From DAOTTW01 sp034437615 (GTDB lineage Bacteria; Chloroflexota; Anaerolineae; Aggregatilineales; Phototrophicaceae), in assembly GCA_034437615.1 (NCBI GenBank), contig DAOTTW010000257.1, forward strand, positions 1 through 10,069: a stretch of DNA of 10,069 bases, written 5' to 3'. The position numbers were made by a program, and so were the translations under genes. Within the stretch, counting starts at the first letter, position 1. Every line of letters starts with the position of its first letter. This document shows positions 5,505-10,069 of the stretch, piece by piece. Under the pieces are notes generated by a model. That model ran no database searches. It worked only from the letters and a program-made list of their open reading frames with translations, and was not told the DNA's origin.

Positions 5505-7157
5505 TTACGTTGGGTTGTGCAAATAGCGTCTAGCGTGCGCCGCAGCCTGCGCCGTCGCACGAAAAACCGCAGGCTGTGCCGGGTATACGTCGATGTGCTG
5601 GATTAATTCGACATCTTCGTAATAGCTCAGTTGCCGTTCAATGTGCTGGCTGACGCCTGCTAAGATCAGCTTGCCACCCCGCGCTTCGAGTTCGGCGGCG
5701 TAGTCGATCAGCAGGCGAATGCCCGTTGTGCCCAAATATGAGACGTTGCGCAGGCGCAAGATCACCATCGGGGATTGCATATCGCCAGGGGCGGGCAATT
5801 GCTGCTTCAGGCGCGGCACCCCCGCGTAGTAGAGGTTGCCGTGAATCGACAGAATCGTAACGGGCTGTTGCAGCGTCTGTGGGCAGCTTTGCTCGATGTA
5901 TTCGTTCGGTTCGTCGCCCGGCTGTAGCTGGATCACGGTCAGATGGTCGGATGCTTTGAATACATACTGGCCCAGGTGCACCAGCACGCCGATATAAATG
6001 CTGTATTCCAGGGGCAGCGTTAAGGTCGCGGCGAAGGTGGCTAGCATGGCCCAGCGCCCGGTTCGGCTGACGCGGTAGACGTGCATGATGTCCTTCGGGC
6101 GAACCAGGCTGAGGGCCGCCAGTATCAGTTGCGCCGCCAGCGCCGCCAGCACGATTTGCTCAGCGGCCCCATTCAGGAAGATCAGCGTGAGGCCGATAAA
6201 GACGCCCGACAGCACATTCGCGAGCCGCGTTCGTGCGCCTGCGCTGATGTTCACCGCTGTTCTGGATAGCGAGCCGCCTGCGGGCATCCCCTGAAAGAAC
6301 GCGCCGACGATATTTGCGAGACCCTGCCCGACAAAATCACGGTTGTCCTCTAACGCCACGTCGTCCATTTCCGGCACGGATTGCGTGATGCCCGCGCTCT
6401 GCACCAGCGCCAACAGCGCCATCGAAAACGCAGCCGGCAGTAGCGCCGCCGCTTGGCCCAGGTCCGGCAGCACAAACCCCGGTAGCCCCGCCGGAATGGG
6501 CGCAATATCCGCCACGACGCGCACGCTCTCCAGGTTGATAACGTAAGCAATGCCCGACACACTGGCGACAGCAATCAACGCGCTGAAATAGCGCAAGGGC
6601 GTTCCGCGCAGCAGCAGCATAATAGCGATGGCCAGCATACCCAGTAACATCGTCGTGATGTCCCAGCCTTGCACGTTCGTCAACCAATCGAACGCACGCG
6701 GGATGGCCCCGGCGGCACGCTCATCGGCCTGATAGCCCGTCAGGTTGCTGAGTTGGCCCATGATAATCAGCAGCGCCGCCCCACTGATGAAGCCAGTCAT
6801 CACCGCATGAGAGACGAAACGCACGTACTGCTGCAATTGCAGCAGCCCGAACGCCAGCATAATCAGGCCCGTGAGCAGCGTCAGCGTGAACAGCGTGTTG
6901 ATGTTTGCCGCGCCGCCCGCTGTGCTGATAAGCGTACTGGCCACCATCAGCGCCAGGGCATTTGTCGGGCTGACGCTCAGCAATGGCGAGCGTATGATGA
7001 GTGAGGCGACGATGGTGGCCACAACCGCCGTATATAGGCCGTAGATGGGGCTGATGCCTGCGATCAGCGCGAAGCCCATGGCCTGCGGTGTACCGACGAG
7101 CGCACCCGTCAGACCTGCGATTAAATCGCGCCGAAATGTTTGCATGTTGATAGGCAT
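5505..7157 (-). CDS. SulP-family anion transporter with C-terminal STAS domain
   Basis: An inner-membrane anion transporter of the SLC26/SulP family; sulfate, bicarbonate and other anions are all possible. From the chosen start it has 550 residues, the usual family size. The opening MPINMQTFRRDLIAGLTGAL followed by TPQAMGFALIAGISPIYGLY is the typical first-segment signature. About ten further hydrophobic segments follow, with GQGLANIVGAFFQGMPAGG before the last ones. The STAS domain (about 430-540) contains LRNVSYLGTTG, where the usual acidic or serine position is glycine (GTTG, 476-479). The frame stays open to 7343, but that extension encodes repeat sequence and the promoter at 7214-7219, so I start at ATG 7157; ATG 7145 is an alternative. 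Neither has a clear Shine-Dalgarno. The oxidoreductase gene follows by 50 nt. Confidence 0.9.
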   Translation of the reverse strand: MPINMQTFRRDLIAGLTGALVGTPQAMGFALIAGISPIYGLYTAVVATIVASLIIRSPLLSVSPTNALALMVASTLISTAGGAANINTLFTLTLLTGLIMLAFGLLQLQQYVRFVSHAVMTGFISGAALLIIMGQLSNLTGYQADERAAGAIPRAFDWLTNVQGWDITTMLLGMLAIAIMLLLRGTPLRYFSALIAVASVSGIAYVINLESVRVVADIAPIPAGLPGFVLPDLGQAAALLPAAFSMALLALVQSAGITQSVPEMDDVALEDNRDFVGQGLANIVGAFFQGMPAGGSLSRTAVNISAGARTRLANVLSGVFIGLTLIFLNGAAEQIVLAALAAQLILAALSLVRPKDIMHVYRVSRTGRWAMLATFAATLTLPLEYSIYIGVLVHLGQYVFKASDHLTVIQLQPGDEPNEYIEQSCPQTLQQPVTILSIHGNLYYAGVPRLKQQLPAPGDMQSPMVILRLRNVSYLGTTGIRLLIDYAAELEARGGKLILAGVSQHIERQLSYYEDVELIQHIDVYPAQPAVFRATAQAAAHARRYLHNPT

Positions 7158-7213
7158 GAGGTGAACCGGGATGTTTTTTATGTGTATACGATGTTCGTTA
7201 CGCGCAATCGCGT

Positions 7214-7222
7214 CTATTATAG
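7214..7222 (-). promoter_or_regulatory. Extended -10 promoter of the SulP gene
   Basis: On the minus strand TGCTATAAT gives a perfect -10 box (TATAAT, 7219-7214) with the TG extension one base upstream. The -35 region is weak, as is common for extended -10 promoters. Transcription would begin near 7207, giving a leader of about 50 nt to ATG 7157. This excludes the frame-extending start at 7343. Confidence 0.7.
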
Positions 7223-7277
7223 CACGTGCCTCGCGTGGGGTAGCACCACAGGGCAACGTGGGCGGTGAAAATTGGCA

Positions 7278-7303
7278 GTCGTTATGGCGGCTGATGCCAC
7301 CCC
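7278..7303 (-). repeat. Repeat module E, copy 2 (inverted)
   Basis: Reverse-complement match to 486-511 at 24 of 26 positions. It directly adjoins repeat A copy 3. Confidence 0.7.
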
Positions 7304-7358
7304 AGACGCGAAGAATGGCGTCCCTACGGTTCACAGTGGTCATGTAGAGACGCGCAGC
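7304..7358 (-). repeat. Interspersed repeat A, copy 3 (inverted, truncated at the rluD end)
   Basis: The reverse complement matches the right two thirds of repeat A copies 1 and 2, from AGCCGCGTCTCTACA to GCGTCTG. The first stem's left arm is missing because the unit merges into the end of the rluD coding sequence. The last rluD codons and its stop lie inside this match. The far stem is imperfect here (GGACGCC against CGCGTCT). Confidence 0.8.
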
Positions 7359-8302
7359 TTATCCAGTAGATTCTGTAAACCAGTGGGTAGCGGCGCATCA
7401 AACGCCATGCGCACAGCCGTCGTCGGATGGTCGAAGCTGATGTGTGCGGCGTGTAGAAATTGTCGCTTCAGGCTGACGCGCTGCTTACGATAGCCATACA
7501 CGCGGTCCCCGACAATGGGGCAGCCGATGAAAGCCATGTGCACGCGGATTTGATGCGTGCGGCCCGTGTGTAGCTTCAGCCGCACCAGCGCACGCCCTTC
7601 GTGAAAGTTATCGTCAAGCACTTCAAATTCAGTCAGGGCTTCTTTGCCGCCACGCTGAACGGTCATCCGCTTACGCTGCTTCGGGTCACGGGCAATCGGT
7701 GCATTCACCGTGCCCACCAGCGTCTTAGGGGGCTTTTCCAGCAGCGCCAGATAGTGTTTATCGACGCTGCGTGCCTGAAATTGGGCCATCAGCGTGTTGA
7801 GCGCATCCACATGCCGCGCTGTGACTAAAATGCCGCTGGTGTCTTTGTCCAGCCGATGCACGATGCCCATGCGCCCTTCAGCCTGCATCTCGTCTTCCAT
7901 ATCCACTATTTCGGGATAGTGAAACAGCAACGCATTCACCAGTGTATCGCGCTCGTTGCCTGCTGCCGGGTGTACTACCATGCCGGATGGCTTGTTTACG
8001 ACGACAATATGGGCATCCTCGTAAATGATATTCAGTGGGATGTCCTGCGGTTCGACGGCGTTTTCGTCCGGGTCCGGCAATTGCACCTGCACGGTTTCGC
8101 CACCCTTGAGCTTGATACCGGCTTTCACGGGCTTATTATCAACGGTCACGTGGCCCGCTTTAATCCATGCCTGCACCTGTGAGCGCGAGACATCAGCGGG
8201 TACAACGTCGTCTGTAAGATTTTCCAGATATACCAGAATCAGCTTATCGAGGCGTTCGCCTGCGGCCAACACTTCAAATTCGTGTAGGAGGTCGTTTGTC
8301 AT
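7340..8302 (-). CDS. rluD: Ribosomal large subunit pseudouridine synthase, RluD/RluA family
   Basis: A cytoplasmic 320-residue enzyme that converts specific uridines of 23S rRNA to pseudouridine. An S4 RNA-binding domain (about 14-75, with GERLDK and SRSQVQAWIKAGHVTVDNKPVK) precedes the catalytic domain. The catalytic motif HRLDKDTSG (149-157) is intact, with D152 the expected nucleophile. VVNKPSGMVVHPA and LHTGRTHQIRVHM are also conserved. Length and domain order are normal for RluD; which uridines are modified cannot be read, so other RluA-type specificities are possible. Start ATG 8302 lies about 38 nt after a predicted transcription start and lacks a clear Shine-Dalgarno. The C-terminal residues RVST and the stop fall inside repeat A copy 3, suggesting that the gene end was rewritten by repeat insertion without touching the catalytic core. 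Confidence 0.93.
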   Translation of the reverse strand: MTNDLLHEFEVLAAGERLDKLILVYLENLTDDVVPADVSRSQVQAWIKAGHVTVDNKPVKAGIKLKGGETVQVQLPDPDENAVEPQDIPLNIIYEDAHIVVVNKPSGMVVHPAAGNERDTLVNALLFHYPEIVDMEDEMQAEGRMGIVHRLDKDTSGILVTARHVDALNTLMAQFQARSVDKHYLALLEKPPKTLVGTVNAPIARDPKQRKRMTVQRGGKEALTEFEVLDDNFHEGRALVRLKLHTGRTHQIRVHMAFIGCPIVGDRVYGYRKQRVSLKRQFLHAAHISFDHPTTAVRMAFDAPLPTGLQNLLDKLRVST

Positions 8303-8346
8303 GGTTTGGGGTTCTGCGTCGTATCATGATTGCTGTCGTTGCACTC

Positions 8347-8352
8347 ATTATA
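8347..8352 (-). promoter_or_regulatory. Predicted -10 box of rluD
   Basis: A perfect TATAAT on the minus strand, 8352-8347, with predicted start of transcription near 8340. No good -35 lies at standard spacing; TTGAAA is present but only 13 bp away. The leader contains ATCATGAT (8323-8330), the same core as the operator of the divergent gene. Confidence 0.5.
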
Positions 8353-8372
8353 ACGGGAGGGCGCATTTCAAT

Positions 8373-8398
8373 CTTGGGGCAAATCGCCCTGTCCCTAC
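8373..8398. repeat. Short relic of repeat module B
   Basis: GGGCAAATCGCCC followed by TGTCCCTAC recalls GCCCTGTCCCTACAGGG of module B, and GGGC/GCCC can pair. The match is short, so relic status is a guess. Confidence 0.35.
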
Positions 8399-8448
8399 GC
8401 AGACCAATGCCCCTGGAGTGAAATACACCCATAGCGCGAAATGCAGAA

Positions 8449-8477
8449 TTGAATCAGGATTCGATTGGCGCTACAAT
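8449..8477 (+). promoter_or_regulatory. Sigma70-type promoter of the acyl-CoA dehydrogenase gene
   Basis: TTGAAT (8449-8454), a 17-bp spacer, and TACAAT (8472-8477) make a near-consensus vegetative promoter. Transcription should start around 8484, leaving a leader of about 58 nt before ATG 8543. Confidence 0.7.
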
Positions 8478-8481
8478 TAAT

Positions 8482-8500
8482 CTAATCATGATTTGATTAG
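8482..8500 (+). promoter_or_regulatory. Palindromic operator over the acyl-CoA dehydrogenase transcription start
   Basis: CTAATCATGATTTGATTAG has perfect 7-bp arms, CTAATCA and TGATTAG, around five bases, with a nested 10-bp palindrome AATCATGATT (8484-8493). It lies immediately after the -10 box, where a bound dimeric repressor would block initiation. TetR- or GntR-type regulators commonly control such genes, but none is encoded here. Confidence 0.6.
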
Positions 8501-8528
8501 TGCCCCGGCACACAAAATTAGTGTTCAA

Positions 8529-8533
8529 AAGGA
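8529..8533 (+). promoter_or_regulatory. Ribosome binding site of the acyl-CoA dehydrogenase gene
   Basis: AAGGA ends 9 nt before ATG 8543, supporting that start. Confidence 0.6.
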
Positions 8534-8542
8534 TACTTAAAC

Positions 8543-9739
8543 ATGGTAGCCGCACCAAGCATCAAAGAAACCCTGACAGGCTTCGATTTTTACAATGTAG
8601 ACGCACAATTGACCGACAAGCAGCGCGAAACCCGCGACCGCGTGCGCGACTGGGTGCAGACCCGCGTCGTGCCGAATATCAACCCGTACTGGGAACGCGC
8701 TGAATTCCCGCACGAACTGGCGATGGAAGTGAAAGACCTGGGCATCGTCGGCGGTCCCCTGACTGAACACGGCTCACCCGGCTTAGATGTAGTTGAACTC
8801 GGCCTCGTGGCCTTCGAGTTGGCGCGGGGTGATGGCTCAATGGGCACGTTTTATGGCGTGCATTCCGGCCTGGCCATGATGTCGATTGGCCTGCTCGGTG
8901 ATGATGAGCAAAAAGCGCGCTGGCTGCCCGATATGGTGCAGATGAAGAAGATTGGCGCGTTCGGCTTGACGGAACCCAACGTCGGCTCCAACGCCGCAGC
9001 GCTGGAAACCCGCGCTGTGCGTGCTGGCGATGATTACATCCTGACGGGCGCGAAACGCTGGATCGGCAACGCCTCCATCGCGGACCTGATCGTGATCTGG
9101 GCGCGTGACGAAGAAGGCAAGCTCGGCGGCTTCGTGGTCGAAAACCCCTCCGAGACCGAAGGCATGGTCATTGAGGATATTTGGGGCAAGGTCGGCAAGC
9201 GCTCCGTGCTGAACGCAGACATCAAAATGACCAATGTGCGCGTTCCAGCGGCGAACCGCCTCGCGTATGTGACCAGCTTCAAGAATACCACGCACGTACT
9301 GGGCCTGGGTCGCTACGGTGTGGCCTGGGAAGCCGCAGGCAACGCCACTGGCAGCTTCGAGCACGCCCTGCAATACGCGCTGGAACGTGAGCAATTCGGC
9401 AAGCCGATTGCGAGCTTCCAGTTGGTGCAGCAAAAGCTGGTGGAGATGGCCACCGAGGTAACGGCTATGCAAACCATGTCGATGCAACTGGCGCGTAACC
9501 TGGAAAAAGGCAACATCACCGAGGGCATGTTGAGCATGGCCAAGTATCACAATGCCCGCAAAGCGCGTTACGTGGCATCCCTGGCCCGTGAGACGCTCGG
9601 TGGCAACGGCATCCTGATCGACAACCACGTTGCACGCCTATGGACGGACGCCGAGGTCATCTACACCTACGAGGGCACTAACGAGATCAACATGCTGCTG
9701 GTGGGTCGTGAACTGACAGGCATCAACGCCTTTGTGTAA
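8543..9739 (+). CDS. Acyl-CoA dehydrogenase, glutaryl-CoA-dehydrogenase clade
   Basis: A 398-residue flavoprotein that oxidises acyl-CoA to enoyl-CoA and passes electrons to electron-transfer flavoprotein in fatty-acid or amino-acid breakdown. The three acyl-CoA dehydrogenase domains are in order: a helical N-terminus, the middle domain with GAFGLTEPNVGSN (138-150) and TGAKRWIGNASIADLIVIWA, and the C-terminal domain with RYGVAWEAAG, YALEREQFGKPIASFQLVQQ and LGGNGI. The catalytic base is expected at E377 in YTYEGTNE. Overall wording is closest to glutaryl-CoA dehydrogenase. However, the stretch DGSMGTFYGVHSGL has glycine (G101) where, as I recall, glutaryl-CoA dehydrogenases have the arginine that binds the substrate carboxylate (DSGYRSAMSVQSSL). 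A non-dicarboxylate, short-chain substrate is therefore plausible. It is a single gene with its own promoter and operator, divergent from rluD. Confidence 0.92.
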   Translation: MVAAPSIKETLTGFDFYNVDAQLTDKQRETRDRVRDWVQTRVVPNINPYWERAEFPHELAMEVKDLGIVGGPLTEHGSPGLDVVELGLVAFELARGDGSMGTFYGVHSGLAMMSIGLLGDDEQKARWLPDMVQMKKIGAFGLTEPNVGSNAAALETRAVRAGDDYILTGAKRWIGNASIADLIVIWARDEEGKLGGFVVENPSETEGMVIEDIWGKVGKRSVLNADIKMTNVRVPAANRLAYVTSFKNTTHVLGLGRYGVAWEAAGNATGSFEHALQYALEREQFGKPIASFQLVQQKLVEMATEVTAMQTMSMQLARNLEKGNITEGMLSMAKYHNARKARYVASLARETLGGNGILIDNHVARLWTDAEVIYTYEGTNEINMLLVGRELTGINAFV

Positions 9740-9749
9740 AGCGTTTTGT

Positions 9750-9769
9750 GGCCGCGCAGAAGCGCAGCC
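9750..9769 (+). repeat. Stem-loop after the acyl-CoA dehydrogenase gene
   Basis: GGCCGCGC and GCGCAGCC pair around AGAA, with one C-A mismatch, 11 nt past the stop. Only CTATCCC follows, not a T-tract, so it is a weak terminator candidate at best. Confidence 0.35.
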
Positions 9770-9839
9770 CTATCCCCCTCTCCATTGTCGTCTGGATATG
9801 GTGGGAGAGGGGGAGCGAGTTCACAGGGGTAGGTATTTG
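9768..9839 (-). repeat. Repeat B-end plus C junction, inverted copy
   Basis: Its reverse complement reads CAAATACCTACCCCTG, then a near match to CTCAATCCCCCTCTCCCACC, CCAGAC and GGAGAGGGGG. That is the junction of modules B and C seen directly at 9977 onward. Arms 9817-9839 and 9977-9999 are inverted repeats matching at 22 of 23 positions. Confidence 0.75.
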
Positions 9840-9858
9840 ATGTTTGACCGTATTTGAT

Positions 9859-9874
9859 GGCGGCTTGCGCCGCC
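9859..9874. repeat. GGCGGC hairpin between the inverted repeat copies
   Basis: A perfect 6-bp stem GGCGGC/GCCGCC with loop TTGC, placed between the inverted B/C copy and the direct module B copy. Confidence 0.5.
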
Positions 9875-9880
9875 CCGGAC

Positions 9881-9996
9881 AGGTCAGTGCCCTGTCCCTA
9901 CAGGGTCGCAATCATTCACAACAGGTCTGTAGGGACGCGCCACTGGTGCGTCCGCCAAACAGGAACAGCGAAAAACCAAATACCTACCCCTGTAAA
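9881..9996 (+). repeat. Repeat module B, copy 2
   Basis: Nearly identical to 369-483. The GTCCCTACAG/CTGTAGGGAC pairing (9894-9903 with 9927-9936) is conserved. The final hairpin reads GGACGCGCC...GGTGCGTCC (9933-9953) and stays paired despite differing in sequence from copy 1. Confidence 0.88.
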
Positions 9997-10069
9997 CTCA
10001 ATCCCCCTCTCCCACCAGACCCAGACACAGAGCGGGATGCAAGCCGTTTAAAGCCCCTCTCCCAGTGCC
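9997..10069 (+). repeat. Repeat module C, copy 2 (cut by the window edge)
   Basis: Matches 241-321, from CTCAATCCCC to CCCCTCTCCCAGTGCC, with a small deletion or change where copy 1 has GGAGAGGGGG. It follows module B here, whereas at the left end module C precedes module B. Confidence 0.8.

Noticed and set aside
8837..9628. Minus-strand open frame of 263 codons opposite the acyl-CoA dehydrogenase gene
   Set aside because: It is fully antisense to a clear acyl-CoA dehydrogenase, has no family motif and has no plausible ribosome site.
9854..10051. Small frames in the right repeat array as possible small genes
   Set aside because: They consist of repeat modules B and C. The copies differ by stem-preserving changes, not by synonymous changes.

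Overview
The window looks like a chromosomal piece of a GC-rich bacterium, and I lean toward Chloroflexota (Anaerolineae-like). This rests on gene content and style: a binding-protein sugar importer without its own ATPase, a glutaryl-CoA-dehydrogenase-type acyl-CoA dehydrogenase, an F420-reductase-type Rossmann protein, and intergenic spaces filled with mosaic 'GTAGGGACGC...GCGTCC' and 'CCCTCTCCC...GGGAGAGGG' hairpin repeats. The taxonomic call is inference; there is no rRNA or marker alignment here.

Layout. Positions 1-86 (minus) hold the first 28 codons of a glucose-1-phosphate cytidylyltransferase-like gene that runs off the left edge. Positions 87-743 are non-coding and packed with repeat modules (called A, C, D, B and E here). 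Positions 744-4452 (minus) are a three-gene carbohydrate ABC importer, transcribed MalF-like permease, MalG-like permease, then substrate-binding protein. The permease genes overlap by 8 nt, and hairpins separate them from the binding-protein gene. No ATPase gene is present, so the importer presumably uses a shared one encoded elsewhere. Positions 4453-4821 hold its upstream region plus repeats A and D.

Positions 4822-8302 (minus) hold an F420-reductase-like oxidoreductase, a SulP/STAS anion transporter and an RluD-family pseudouridine synthase. A clear extended -10 promoter lies between rluD and sulP, inside the longest open frame of sulP, so the transporter starts near 7157 and not at 7343. 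A truncated copy of repeat A sits at the rluD/sulP junction and supplies the last codons and the stop of rluD.

Positions 8303-8542 are a divergent promoter region. It has a good sigma70-type promoter and a perfect 7-5-7 inverted repeat over the predicted start of transcription for an acyl-CoA dehydrogenase gene (8543-9739, plus). The right end (9740-10069) is again repeat modules, including an inverted pair.

The genes are mostly ordinary metabolism and housekeeping. I see no defence system, CRISPR array, transposase or obviously new multi-gene system. The notable material is the repeat family: its stems are preserved by paired base changes between copies, its modules are shuffled, and it has remodelled gene ends. 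The putative operators at the acyl-CoA dehydrogenase and transporter genes are also worth a look.
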